Source of the DNA: Burkholderiales bacterium 67-32
GTDB taxonomy: Bacteria > Pseudomonadota > Gammaproteobacteria > Burkholderiales > Burkholderiaceae_B
Length of the DNA: 64,000 nucleotides
Assembly (NCBI GenBank): GCA_001898625.1
Contig: MKUP01000006.1
Coordinates: 142,296 to 206,295, forward strand
Direction: 5' to 3'
In this document: piece by piece, positions 17,820 to 26,815 of the stretch
Layout of the letters: each line of letters begins with the position of its first letter
Numbering within the stretch: the first letter of the stretch is position 1
Notes under the pieces: model-generated
What the model was told of the DNA's origin: nothing
The model's input: only the letters and a program-made list of their open reading frames with translations
The model's database searches: none
Position numbers and translations under genes: made by a program

Positions 17820-19361
17820 ATGGTTGCTTTTTTCCAAGCCCGCCGCCGCCTGGCGCATTCCGCCCTGTGGGCCGCCATCGTGCTGGCCGCGCAGGGGGCT
17901 GCTGGCGGGCCGCTGCTGGCGGCGCCGGCAGCACCGCAGGTCCGTATGGCTTCGGGCGTGGGCATGAGTACCTTCGATCCCGTGCGGGCGACGCCGCAGA
18001 CGGTCGACTACCTGAGGCCGGTGTACGACACCCTGGTCACGCGCCTGGGCATCGATCGCTTCGAGCCCTGTCTGGCCACGGCATGGGAGTTTTCCGACGG
18101 CAACCGCAAGCTGGCGCTGACGCTGCGCGACGGCGTGCGCTTTTCGGACGGCGCGCGTTTCGACGCCAAGGCGGTCAAGGCCAACCTGGAGCGGGGCCGC
18201 CGCATCGAGGGCAGTCCGTGGGCGGCGGTCTATCGGAACATCGAGCGCGTCACGGTGGCGGGTCCGGGCCGGATCGAGCTGCAACTGGTCGAACCCAACC
18301 CCGCGCTGCTCGAATCGCTGGCGAACATGCCCGGCATGATGGTCAGCCCGAAGGCGCTCCACGACGAGACCGCCCTGGCCCGCCAGCCGGTCGGCACCGG
18401 CGGATGGCTGCTGGATGCGCAGCGCAGCGTGCATGGGACGCAGTATGTGTTCGCGCGCAACAAGGATTATTGGAACCCGGCGGCGCAGCGCGTCGACACG
18501 GTGCTCATCCAGCAGATGACCGAGTCGGCCGCGCGCGTGAACGCGCTGCGCAGCGGCCAGCTCGACGTGGCGACGGTGCCGCAGGACCAGGCCGCGGCTC
18601 TGGAGAAACTGGGCTTTCGCATCGCCGCCGCGAACCGGGTGCACTATCTGATGGCCGTCTGGGATGCGGGCGGCAGTGTGGTCAAACCGCTGGCCGACGT
18701 GCGAGTCCGGCGTGCCATGAGCCTGGCCATCGATCGCCAGGCCGTGCTCAAGGTCATCTTCGGCGGCCGGGGGACGGCATCCCTGAATTTCTTTCCCGAA
18801 GGCACGGCGGGCCATGATCCCGCGCTGGACCGGACACCCTCGTACGATCCGGCGAAGGCCCGGCAGCTCCTGCGCGAAGCGGGCGTGGACGGCTTCGCGG
18901 TGGACGCGGTGGTACAGACCAACAATGCGCGCTTCGCCGCGGCCGTGGCGGGCGAACTGGCCAAGGTCGGCATCAAGGTGAACCTGAAGACCATGCCCGA
19001 CACCGGCTCGTTCCAGGCCGCGGTCCAGCATCGCCAGTCGCCGCTGGGCATCTTCGCCCATCAGACGGCGATGCCCGAAACGCTCTACGCCTCGCTGCTG
19101 TCCCCCAGCGGCCGATACAACCCCTTCGGCCTGAAGTACGCCGAGCTGGAAAGCCTGGCGAAGGACGCCGCGCGCCAGCCGACTTCCGAGGCCGGCCGCC
19201 TGTACGGAGCGTTGTTCGGCCGGATGATCGCCACCGAGGCCGTCGTCTTCCCGGTCGTCCACGCGGACATCGTCGCCGCCGTGCGCCGGGGCATCGATAC
19301 GGGCCCGCAGACCTTCGCGTCGGCGGGGCTGCCGGACCCCCGGAACATCGTCGTCAAGTAG
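17820..19361 (+). CDS. ABC transporter substrate-binding protein, peptide/nickel type (SBP family 5)
   Basis: 513 aa, usual for DppA/OppA-type receptors. The ATG is preceded by GAGGAG with a 10-base spacer; an in-frame GTG at 17814 is less well spaced. N-terminal signal peptide MVAFFQARRRLAHSALWAAIVLAAQG with cleavage near LLAAPA. Family features are DPVRATPQTVDYLRPVYDTLVTR, the FSDGARFDAKAVKANLER motif and the C-terminal lobe with VRRAMSLAIDRQAV. First gene of the long importer-oxygenase cluster. The ligand could be a peptide or an amide-linked aromatic acid (inference from neighbours). Confidence 0.92.
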   Translation: MVAFFQARRRLAHSALWAAIVLAAQGAAGGPLLAAPAAPQVRMASGVGMSTFDPVRATPQTVDYLRPVYDTLVTRLGIDRFEPCLATAWEFSDGNRKLALTLRDGVRFSDGARFDAKAVKANLERGRRIEGSPWAAVYRNIERVTVAGPGRIELQLVEPNPALLESLANMPGMMVSPKALHDETALARQPVGTGGWLLDAQRSVHGTQYVFARNKDYWNPAAQRVDTVLIQQMTESAARVNALRSGQLDVATVPQDQAAALEKLGFRIAAANRVHYLMAVWDAGGSVVKPLADVRVRRAMSLAIDRQAVLKVIFGGRGTASLNFFPEGTAGHDPALDRTPSYDPAKARQLLREAGVDGFAVDAVVQTNNARFAAAVAGELAKVGIKVNLKTMPDTGSFQAAVQHRQSPLGIFAHQTAMPETLYASLLSPSGRYNPFGLKYAELESLAKDAARQPTSEAGRLYGALFGRMIATEAVVFPVVHADIVAAVRRGIDTGPQTFASAGLPDPRNIVVK

Positions 19362-19406
19362 GACGACGCATCGCTTCATCGCCTATACACAAGGAAGCTC
19401 AGCATC

Positions 19407-20681
19407 ATGACGTCGCGCATCACCCGCACCCGCAACAACACCGCGGACGAAAGCCTCATCCTGAACCAGACCGGCAAGGGCACGCCCATGGGCGAACTGC
19501 TGCGCCGCTACTGGTGGCCGGTCGGCATTTCCGCAGACCTGACCGACAAGCCCACGCTGGTCAAGCTGCTGGGCGAAGAACTCGTGCTCTATCGCGACCA
19601 GCAGGGCCGCCTGGGGCTGGTCGGGTCGCGCTGTCCGCATCGCCGCGCCAATCTCTGTTTCGGCAACGTTGCCCATGACGGCATCCGGTGCCGCTATCAC
19701 GGCTGGCTGATGGATGCCGAGGGTCGGGTCAAGGCCACGCCGGGCGAGCCGGACAAATCGTTCAAGGAATCGGTGCGGCACCCCGCCTATCCGGTCCAGG
19801 AACTGGGCGGCATCGTCTTCGCTTACCTGGGCCCGCAGCCCGCGCCGGCCCTTCCGCCGTTCAACTTCCTGGTCGATCCGGGCGAACGCGTCGTGAAGGT
19901 CACCGGCTATGCCGAATGCAACTGGATGCCGACCATCGAGAACGCGATGGATCCGCTGCACCTGAGCTTCACCCACGCGCCGTCGTTCAAGGACCTGCGC
20001 GCCGAGCCGGAGGTCTGGTTCGAAGAGCACGACCTGGGCGTGGCCTACGTGTCGGCGCGGCCGGTGCCGGGCAAGGACGGCCGCTTCGGCATACGGGTCC
20101 ACAACCTGCTGCTGCCGGCCATCAGCCACAGCGGCAACACGGACCGCTGGATTTCCGGCGCCGCGGGCAGCGACGATCCGCCCATCACCGCGCGCTGGGC
20201 GGTGCCGGTGGACGATACCCATACCCTGATGTTCCGCATCATGTACAAGCCCGAGGGCCATGCCGGCGACTGGCGCGAGTGCGCGGATGACGAGCGCTGG
20301 GACCTGCCGTGGGTGGCCACGCGCGCCGAACCGTACCAGGAGTATCGCGAGGCGCCTTCGCAGGATGCGGTCAAGCTCGGACATACGGTGCCGCCGGGCG
20401 CATCGCGCGAGGACGCCACCATTGTCGAAAGCATAGGCGCCGTCATCGACCACGAGAACGAGAACCTGCTGCCCACCGCCGACCACGGGCTCGCGATGAT
20501 CCGCCAGCTTTACCTGGACGCCGCGGCGAGCGTGCGGGAGGGCGGGGATCCTCCGGGCACCTTCCGCGACCTGGCCCCGGATGCGGTCGTCAAGCCGCGC
20601 ACGGGCGAGCGCATGGTCGACGCGCAAGAATACGCGCGGCTGCTGGAGCAGAAGTCCGTGGCCGCCAGCCTGGTTTCCTGA
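19407..20681 (+). CDS. Rieske non-heme iron oxygenase, catalytic subunit
   Basis: 424 aa, similar in plan to phthalate 4,5-dioxygenase/LigX-type oxygenases. Rieske [2Fe-2S] ligands are C76-x-H78 (SRCPHRRAN) and C95-x2-H98 (RCRYHGW). The mononuclear iron site is D182-x2-H185-x4-H190 (ENAMDPLHLSFTH). It would hydroxylate or O-demethylate an aromatic acid. No reductase or ferredoxin gene is nearby, so electrons must come from elsewhere. AAGGAAG precedes the start. Followed 9 bp later by an FAA hydrolase. Confidence 0.93.
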   Translation: MTSRITRTRNNTADESLILNQTGKGTPMGELLRRYWWPVGISADLTDKPTLVKLLGEELVLYRDQQGRLGLVGSRCPHRRANLCFGNVAHDGIRCRYHGWLMDAEGRVKATPGEPDKSFKESVRHPAYPVQELGGIVFAYLGPQPAPALPPFNFLVDPGERVVKVTGYAECNWMPTIENAMDPLHLSFTHAPSFKDLRAEPEVWFEEHDLGVAYVSARPVPGKDGRFGIRVHNLLLPAISHSGNTDRWISGAAGSDDPPITARWAVPVDDTHTLMFRIMYKPEGHAGDWRECADDERWDLPWVATRAEPYQEYREAPSQDAVKLGHTVPPGASREDATIVESIGAVIDHENENLLPTADHGLAMIRQLYLDAAASVREGGDPPGTFRDLAPDAVVKPRTGERMVDAQEYARLLEQKSVAASLVS

Positions 20682-20690
20682 GGCCTCGCG

Positions 20691-21695
20691 ATGCGGCTGG
20701 TGAGCTTTCTCGCGCCCGACGGCCCGGCCCGGCTGGGGCTGCTGCTGGGCGCGGAGCCCGATGCGCCGGTGCTGGATCTGGCCCGCGCGCGGGCCCGGTC
20801 CGGCGCCGGGCAGGACCCGGGCGGCGATGCCGCCGCTGCGGGCGACATGGCGGCCTTTCTCGCGCAGGGCGTGCCTGCCCTGGAGGGCGCGCGCGCCGTG
20901 CTGGACCGCGTGCGCGAGGGCTGGACGAATCGCGCCGAACGGCAGTCGCTGCTGGCTGGCGGCATCGTGCTGCCGCGCGATGCGGTGCGCTTCCTGCCGG
21001 TCGTGCGGCGTCCGGGCAAGGTCGTGTGCGTGGGCCTGAACTTCGCCTCGCACATCGCCGAGGCCCGGGCCGCGGGCCAGCCGGTGCCCGAGGCGCCGGC
21101 CGAGCCGCTGGGCTTCGGCAAAGTGGCCAGCGCACTGGCGGGGCACGGCGCCTCCATCGTGTTGCCCCGGCATGGAAGGCAACTCGACTACGAGGTCGAG
21201 CTGGCGTTCGTGATCGGCCGGCGCTGCGCCGACGTGGCGCCCGAGGCCTTCGCGGAGCACGTGGCGGGACTGACCATCGCCGTGGACTACAGCCTGAGGG
21301 ACCTGCTGTTCCGCTCGGGCGGCAATCCTTTCCTGGCCAAGAACTTCGACGGTTTCTGCCCCCTGGGGCCCGCGCTGGTGACCCTGGACGAACTGGGCGA
21401 CCCCGACGACCGCGAGCTGCGCCTGTGGGTCAACGGCGAACTGCGGCAGCGGGAGTCGATGCGCGCGGCTCTGTTCAACTGCGCGCGGATCCTGTCGTAC
21501 TGGTCGGCCCGCTATACGTTCGAGCCGGGCGATGTGATCACCGCGGGCACGCCGGCGGGCGTCGGCATCTTCAGCCGCGATCCGGCGTCCTGGCTGCTCA
21601 AGCCCGGCGACGTGGTGCGGGCCGAAATAGACGGACTCGGCATGCTCGAGACCACCATCGTGGCGGACGGGCGCGCGTCCGGCGCGGTTTCCTGA
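20691..21695 (+). CDS. Fumarylacetoacetate hydrolase (FAH) family protein
   Basis: 334 aa. The catalytic FAH fold starts near residue 100 (GKVVCVGLNFASHIAEA). Metal-ligand acids sit in DYEVELAFVIGRRC, and the C-terminus has FEPGDVITAGTPAGVGIF and LKPGDVVRAEIDGLG. An N-terminal domain of about 100 residues is also present. Probable hydrolysis or decarboxylation/hydration of a ring-cleavage keto acid. It sits between the Rieske oxygenase and a RidA gene. Confidence 0.9.
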   Translation: MRLVSFLAPDGPARLGLLLGAEPDAPVLDLARARARSGAGQDPGGDAAAAGDMAAFLAQGVPALEGARAVLDRVREGWTNRAERQSLLAGGIVLPRDAVRFLPVVRRPGKVVCVGLNFASHIAEARAAGQPVPEAPAEPLGFGKVASALAGHGASIVLPRHGRQLDYEVELAFVIGRRCADVAPEAFAEHVAGLTIAVDYSLRDLLFRSGGNPFLAKNFDGFCPLGPALVTLDELGDPDDRELRLWVNGELRQRESMRAALFNCARILSYWSARYTFEPGDVITAGTPAGVGIFSRDPASWLLKPGDVVRAEIDGLGMLETTIVADGRASGAVS

Positions 21696-21734
21696 ATGCT
21701 TCATCCGCGCAAGCTATTCATACAGAGAAAAGAC

Positions 21735-22127
21735 ATGCAAAAAGAAAGACTGAAGATCGACTCCATTCCCACGCTGGGCCTGGCGCTGTCCGTCGGCGTC
21801 AAGGCTGGCCGCCTGGTGTTCTGCAGCGGCATGGCGCCGCTGGACGCCGAGGGCAACCTGGTGGGCGTGGGCGACATCGCGCGCCAGACCGAACAGACCC
21901 TGGACAACCTCGAGAAGGTCCTGACCGCCGGCGGCGCGGGTTTCGAGGATGTGGTCAAGACCACGGTGTTCGTCACCGACGCGCGCCACTTCCAGACGGT
22001 CAACGACATCTACGCGCGCCGCTTCGGCAAGGCGCCGCCGGCACGCTCGACCGTGCAGGTGGGCATGATGCATCCCGATCTCATGATCGAGATCGAGGCC
22101 ATCGCGGTGGTCGAGGACGCGGCCTGA
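21735..22127 (+). CDS. RidA (YjgF/YER057c/UK114) family protein
   Basis: 130 aa. Start MQKERLKIDSIPTLG. The trimeric RidA fold shows VFCSGMAPLD, DIARQTEQTLDNLEKVLTAGGAGFEDVVKTTVFV and the conserved arginine in PARSTVQVG near the C-terminus. Family members deaminate reactive enamines/imines; some are 2-aminomuconate deaminases. The context with an oxygenase and FAA hydrolase makes a deaminase step in breakdown of an amino-substituted aromatic plausible (inference). Confidence 0.9.
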   Translation: MQKERLKIDSIPTLGLALSVGVKAGRLVFCSGMAPLDAEGNLVGVGDIARQTEQTLDNLEKVLTAGGAGFEDVVKTTVFVTDARHFQTVNDIYARRFGKAPPARSTVQVGMMHPDLMIEIEAIAVVEDAA

Positions 22128-22144
22128 AGCGACGGGTGCCCATC

Positions 22145-23938
22145 ATGACGATTGCTTTCCGTCCCGACGACAGGCCGCGCATCCCGAGCGCCGACGAGCG
22201 CCGCCCGCCGGCCATCGTCGCGCGCCATACCCGGCCCGCGGTGCGCGGCCTGCGCTGCGCCATCAGCAGCACCCACGACCTGGCGACCCTGGCCGGGCAG
22301 CGCGTCGCCGCGCGGGGCGGGAATGCCATCGACGCGGGGGTGGCCGCCGGCATCGCGCTGGCGGTGCTGGAGCCGCACATGTGCAATTTCGGCGGCGTGG
22401 CGCCCATCATGATCATGCGGCCGGGCATGGCCGCGCCGGAGACCATAGACGGCGTGGGCACCTGGCCTGCCGGGCTGGCGCTGGAGGACTACCGGCAATG
22501 GTTCGGCGGCGATATGCCGATCGGGCTGGAACGTTCGGTGGTGCCGGGCGCCCCGGCCTCGTGGCTGACCGCTCTGGCCCGCCACGGCCGCCTGACGCTG
22601 GCCGAGGTGCTGGAGCCGGCCATCGAGCTGTGCGTGGATGGCTTCGCCGTGTACCCGGGCCTGGCGTCGTTCGTCAACCATTTCGCCGAGCGGCTGCGAG
22701 GATGGCCGGCGTCGGCGGCGCAGTGGCTGCCGCAGGGCGGTCCGCTGCGCGTGGGCCAGCGCATGGTCCAGCCGGACCTGGGCCGGCTGCTGGACACGCT
22801 GGCCGGCGCCGAGCGCGCCGCGGCGGCCACGGGAGCCCCGCGCGAAGACGCGATCCAGGCCGCCATCGACGTTTTCTACCGGGGCGAGGTCGCCGAGCGT
22901 ATCGCGGCTTTCGTCGCCGGACAGGGCTGGCGCCTGACGCGCGAGGACTTGGCGGGCTGGCGGCCGACCATCGAAACCGCGCCGTCGGTCAACTACCGGG
23001 GCGCCGACGTGCACTTCTGCGGACCCTGGACCCAAGGGCCGATGATAGGCCTGGCCTTGAACATCCTGGAAGGCTACGACCTGGCGGCGATGGGCGGCGG
23101 GACGGTGGATTTCCATCACTTGTTCTGCGAGGCCATCAAGCTGGCCGCCGCCGACCGCGAAGCTTTCTTCGGCGACCCCCGGTACGTGGACGTGCCCATG
23201 CGGGGGCTGCTGGACAAGGCCTATGCCGACGAGCGGCGGCGGCTGATCCGGCTGGACCGGGCCTGTCCCGGGCTGCCGCCGCCCGGGGCGCCCTGGCGCC
23301 ACGAGGGCCGCGCCGGCCCTGAGGGATACGTGCCCGCGCCCGCCGGCGGCGTCGCGCCGCCCGACACCTCTTACGTCTGCGCGATGGACGCCGAAGGCAA
23401 TGCGTTCTCGGCCACGCCCTCGGACCATGCCATGGGCTCGCCGCTGGTGCCGGGGCTGGGCATCGTGGTGTCGCACCGCGGCGCCCAGTTGTGGCTGGAC
23501 CCGGCGCATCCGTCGGCGATGGCGCCCGGCAAGCGTCCGCGCCTGACGCCCAACCCTGCGATGCTGGTGCGCGGCGGCAGGGCGGAGATGGCTTTCGGCA
23601 GTCCGGGCGAGGACGCGCAGACCCAGGCCATGGTGCAGATGCTCTGCCAGCACCTGGATTTCGGACTGGACCTGCAAGCGGCGATCGAGGCGCCCAGGGT
23701 GTCGAGCCAGGGCTTTCCCAGTTCCTTCCATCCGCACGTGTTCCGTCCGGGCGCGATGCTGGCCGAGGAGACGCTGGGAGCGTCCGCGCTGGAGGAGCTG
23801 TCCCGGCGCGGCCATCGCGTGCAGGCCATTCCCCGCTTCAGCTACGGCGTGGGCGCGCTGTGCGCGGTGCAGTCCGGCGCCGGGGGCCTGCTGGGCGCCG
23901 CCGATCCCCGCCGCGACTGCCTGGCGCTGGCGTGGTGA
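22145..23938 (+). CDS. Gamma-glutamyltransferase-family Ntn hydrolase
   Basis: 597 aa. The self-processing nucleophile is visible as Thr408 in PPDTSYVCAMDAEGNAFSATPSD, and the N-terminal GGNAIDAGVAAGIALAVLEPHMCNFGG motif is typical. There is no signal peptide (MTIAFRPDDRPRIPSADERR), so it may act in the cytoplasm, unlike E. coli Ggt. The family cleaves gamma-glutamyl or other amide bonds. It sits between the catabolic enzymes and the ABC importer, fitting hydrolysis of an imported amide conjugate. Confidence 0.9.
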   Translation: MTIAFRPDDRPRIPSADERRPPAIVARHTRPAVRGLRCAISSTHDLATLAGQRVAARGGNAIDAGVAAGIALAVLEPHMCNFGGVAPIMIMRPGMAAPETIDGVGTWPAGLALEDYRQWFGGDMPIGLERSVVPGAPASWLTALARHGRLTLAEVLEPAIELCVDGFAVYPGLASFVNHFAERLRGWPASAAQWLPQGGPLRVGQRMVQPDLGRLLDTLAGAERAAAATGAPREDAIQAAIDVFYRGEVAERIAAFVAGQGWRLTREDLAGWRPTIETAPSVNYRGADVHFCGPWTQGPMIGLALNILEGYDLAAMGGGTVDFHHLFCEAIKLAAADREAFFGDPRYVDVPMRGLLDKAYADERRRLIRLDRACPGLPPPGAPWRHEGRAGPEGYVPAPAGGVAPPDTSYVCAMDAEGNAFSATPSDHAMGSPLVPGLGIVVSHRGAQLWLDPAHPSAMAPGKRPRLTPNPAMLVRGGRAEMAFGSPGEDAQTQAMVQMLCQHLDFGLDLQAAIEAPRVSSQGFPSSFHPHVFRPGAMLAEETLGASALEELSRRGHRVQAIPRFSYGVGALCAVQSGAGGLLGAADPRRDCLALAW

Positions 23939-23975
23939 ACATGGACGCACGCGGACTGGACCAACAGGAGGAACG

Positions 23976-24920
23976 ATGATCTCCGTATTGATCGAGAAAG
24001 CGGTGGGAGCGGTCGCGCTGCTCGTCATCGTGTCGCTGATGGCCTTCGGCCTGAGCGTGTTGTCGCCGCGCCATCCCGAGGTGCACCGGCTGGGGGCGGA
24101 CGCCCCCGAGTCGGCCGTGCGCGAGGTCCGGCACGAGCTGGGGCTGGACCGCCCGCTGGCGGCGCAGTTCGTCGAATGGGCGGGCGGCGCCGTGCGCGGC
24201 GACCTGGGGCATTCCTACGTATCGGATACGTCCGTCGCGGAAGAGATCGCCGTGCGCGCGCCCCGCACCTTGTCCATGGTGGCGCTGGCGATCGTGATCG
24301 CCTGTGCGCTGGGTCTGGCCCTGGGCGTGTCGTCGGCGCTGGCCAGACGTCCCGCCACGCGGCGCTGCCTGGCGGTGTTCACCGGCCTGGTGCAGGCGGT
24401 GCCGGGCTTCTGGCTGGGCATCCTGCTCGTGACCCTGTTCGCGCTGCAACTCGGCTGGCTGCCGGCAACCGGCTACGTGCCGGCCTCGGTGTCGGTGCCG
24501 GGCTGGCTGCAATCCATCCTGCTGCCGTCGATCGCGCTGGGCCTGCCGTCGACCGCGGCCATCGCCCGCCAACTGCGTGGCGCGCTGGCCGGCGAGCTGG
24601 GCGAGGACTACGTCCGCAACGCCGTCGCCCAAGGCTTCGACCGGATGCACATCGTGCTGCGCCATGCGCTGCGCAATGCGATGGGGCCGGCGGTGACCAT
24701 CATCGGTTTCCAGGTGGTGGTCAAGCTCAGCACCGTGGTGGTGGTGGAGCGGGTATTCGCCATCGACGGCCTGGGGACCCTGGCGCTGGACGCGGTCTTC
24801 CGCGGCGATACGCCCGTCCTGCTCGGCTGCGTGATGACGTTCGCGCTGATCGTCGTCGTCGTGAATCTTTTCGTGGACCTGGCCTACACATGGATCAATC
24901 CGAGAACGCGGGCCGCATGA
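23976..24920 (+). CDS. ABC transporter permease, DppB type
   Basis: 314 aa, about six transmembrane helices. N-terminal helix then ELGLDRPLAAQFVEW...GDLGHSY, typical of DppB/GsiC, and an EAA loop (RNAVAQGFDRMHIVLRHALRNAMGP) for contact with the ATPase. AGGAGGAA directly precedes the ATG. The stop overlaps the next gene by ATGA. Confidence 0.93.
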   Translation: MISVLIEKAVGAVALLVIVSLMAFGLSVLSPRHPEVHRLGADAPESAVREVRHELGLDRPLAAQFVEWAGGAVRGDLGHSYVSDTSVAEEIAVRAPRTLSMVALAIVIACALGLALGVSSALARRPATRRCLAVFTGLVQAVPGFWLGILLVTLFALQLGWLPATGYVPASVSVPGWLQSILLPSIALGLPSTAAIARQLRGALAGELGEDYVRNAVAQGFDRMHIVLRHALRNAMGPAVTIIGFQVVVKLSTVVVVERVFAIDGLGTLALDAVFRGDTPVLLGCVMTFALIVVVVNLFVDLAYTWINPRTRAA

Positions 24921-26815
24921 TGGCCGCCATGGTGCGCCTGCCGCGATGGCTGGGCCTGGATGCGGCCAGCCGGCGCCTGGTGCCGCCCGGCTTGCGGTGG
25001 CCGGTGCTGCTGTTCGCCGTCCTGGTCGCCTTCGCCCTGATCGGGCCGTGGCTGGCGCCGCACGATCCGGACGCGCAGGACCTCCTGGCCAGCCTGGCCG
25101 GGCCGTCGCCCGGACACTGGCTGGGCACCGACGGGCAGGGCCGCGACGTCCTGAGCCGGCTGCTGTACGGGCTGCGCGTCGATCTCCTGGCGGCGTTGCT
25201 CGCGGTGGGCTGCGGCGCGGTGCTGGGCGTGCCCGCGGGTACGCTGATCGGCTTCGTCGGCGGGCGCTTCGACCGGTTCTGCATGTGGCTGGTCAATGCC
25301 GCGCTGTCGCTGCCGCCCATCGTGCTGATCCTGGCCGTGGTCGCCGTGCTGGGCCGCGGGCTCACCGGTTCCATGATCGCCCTGGGCCTGGTGCTGTCGC
25401 TGGCCTTCATTCGATTGGTGCGGGGGCAGGTGCTGATGCTGCGGCGGGCGCCGCACGTGCAGGCGGCCCGACTGGGCGGCGCGTCGCGCCCGCGGTTGCT
25501 GGTGTTCCACGTGCTGCCGGGCGTGTATCCGGCCATCGTGATCCAGGTCGGCCTTTTCCTGCCGGTGGCGCTGCTGGTCGAGGCCTCGCTCAGCTACCTG
25601 GGGTTGAGCGTGCAGCCGCCGCAGTCCAGCCTGGGCAGCATGCTGCAGGCCGCGCAGTCGGCGTCGCTGACCGCGCCCTGGCAGGTGCTGCCGCCGGGTA
25701 TCGCGCTGGTCGTGGTGGCGCTGGTGCTCAATGCGCTGGCCGATGCCGTGAGCGACCGGCTGCGGCCCCGGACGATGGCCGGCGGCCTGCTGGAGTCGGC
25801 GCGGGGCAGGGGCCGGCCCGCGCGGCCCGCGCAGGATGCCGGGCAGGTCCCGCTGCGTGTCGAAGGCCTGCGTGTGATGGTGGCGGATCCGGCCACCGGG
25901 CCGAGGCTGGCCGTGCGCGACGTGGACCTGCGCGTGGACCAGGGCGAGATCGTCGCCATCGTCGGCGAATCGGGCTCGGGCAAGAGCCTGACGGCGATGT
26001 CGCTGCTCGGCCTGATGCCGGCGGGGGCGCAGGTCGCGGGCGGCAGCGTGCTGCTGGCCGGCCGGCAGATGGTGGGCGCGGGGGCGGCGCAATTGCGGCA
26101 GGCGCGCGCGCACGAGATCGGGGTCATCTTCCAGGATCCGCACAGTTGCCTGAACCCTGTCCACACCCTGGGCAGCCAGTTGATCGAACCCATGGTGCGC
26201 CTGAAGGGATGGCCTCGCGCCGAGGCCCGCGCCCGGGCGCTCGCGCTGCTGGCCGAGGTCGGCGTGACCGAGCCGGAAAGGCGCCTGGACCAGTATCCGC
26301 ACGAGCTGTCCGGCGGCATTGCCCAGCGCGTGATGATCGCCATGGCCTTGTCGCGCGAGCCCAGGCTGCTGGTGGCCGACGAGGCGACCAGCGCGCTCGA
26401 CACCACGGTGCAGGCGCAGGTGCTGGAACTGCTGGCCCGCCTGCGGCGCGAGCGGCGCCTGTCCATCCTGCTCATCACGCACAGCATGGGCGTGGTCAGC
26501 CACGTCGCGGACAGGGTGGTCGTGATGTACGGCGGCGAGGTCGTGGAGACGGGGTCGGTCGGACAGGTCGTGCATCGTCCCGCCCATCCCTACACGCGGG
26601 CGCTGCTGGAGGCGGTGCCGCGCAACACGGCGCGGCGCGGCGAGCTGGCGGGCCTGCCGGGGAACGTGCCCCGGCCCGGCGCGGAGTTCCCGGGCTGCCG
26701 TTTCGCGCCCCGCTGTCCGCGTGTCGCGGCGGCCTGCACCGAGCGTCCCGTCGCCTTGCTGTCCAGTGGCGCCGGCCTGGCGCGCTGCGTGCGTATTGCT
26801 GGAGAGGCGGCATGA
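24917..26815 (+). CDS. Fused ABC permease (DppC type) and ATPase (DppD type)
   Basis: 632 aa, two proteins in one. Residues 1-295 are a DppC-type permease (LGTDGQGRDVLSRLLYGLR, EAA loop near AARLGGASRPRLLVFHVLPG). After a linker of about 25 residues rich in Arg, Gly and Pro, residues 315-632 form an ATPase with Walker A GESGSGKS, signature LSGGIAQR, Walker B LLVADEAT and the C-terminal cysteine-rich oligopeptide domain (CRFAPRCPRVAAAC). Reading frame is continuous. Starts at ATGATGG overlapping the DppB stop and ends overlapping the next ATPase, so all three are translationally coupled. Confidence 0.93.
   Translation: MMAAMVRLPRWLGLDAASRRLVPPGLRWPVLLFAVLVAFALIGPWLAPHDPDAQDLLASLAGPSPGHWLGTDGQGRDVLSRLLYGLRVDLLAALLAVGCGAVLGVPAGTLIGFVGGRFDRFCMWLVNAALSLPPIVLILAVVAVLGRGLTGSMIALGLVLSLAFIRLVRGQVLMLRRAPHVQAARLGGASRPRLLVFHVLPGVYPAIVIQVGLFLPVALLVEASLSYLGLSVQPPQSSLGSMLQAAQSASLTAPWQVLPPGIALVVVALVLNALADAVSDRLRPRTMAGGLLESARGRGRPARPAQDAGQVPLRVEGLRVMVADPATGPRLAVRDVDLRVDQGEIVAIVGESGSGKSLTAMSLLGLMPAGAQVAGGSVLLAGRQMVGAGAAQLRQARAHEIGVIFQDPHSCLNPVHTLGSQLIEPMVRLKGWPRAEARARALALLAEVGVTEPERRLDQYPHELSGGIAQRVMIAMALSREPRLLVADEATSALDTTVQAQVLELLARLRRERRLSILLITHSMGVVSHVADRVVVMYGGEVVETGSVGQVVHRPAHPYTRALLEAVPRNTARRGELAGLPGNVPRPGAEFPGCRFAPRCPRVAAACTERPVALLSSGAGLARCVRIAGEAA

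Noticed and set aside
20309-22144. 5' extension of the GGT-like frame back to 20309
   Set aside because: The extension overlaps the Rieske, FAA and RidA genes and has Arg/Gly-rich nonsense composition. The true start is at 22145.
22010-24028. 672-codon minus-strand open frame opposite the GGT-like gene
   Set aside because: Antisense shadow: no motif, and the plus strand encodes a clear Ntn hydrolase.
24884-26587. 567-codon minus-strand open frame opposite the ABC fusion gene
   Set aside because: Gln/His/Arg-rich antisense frame with no domain.
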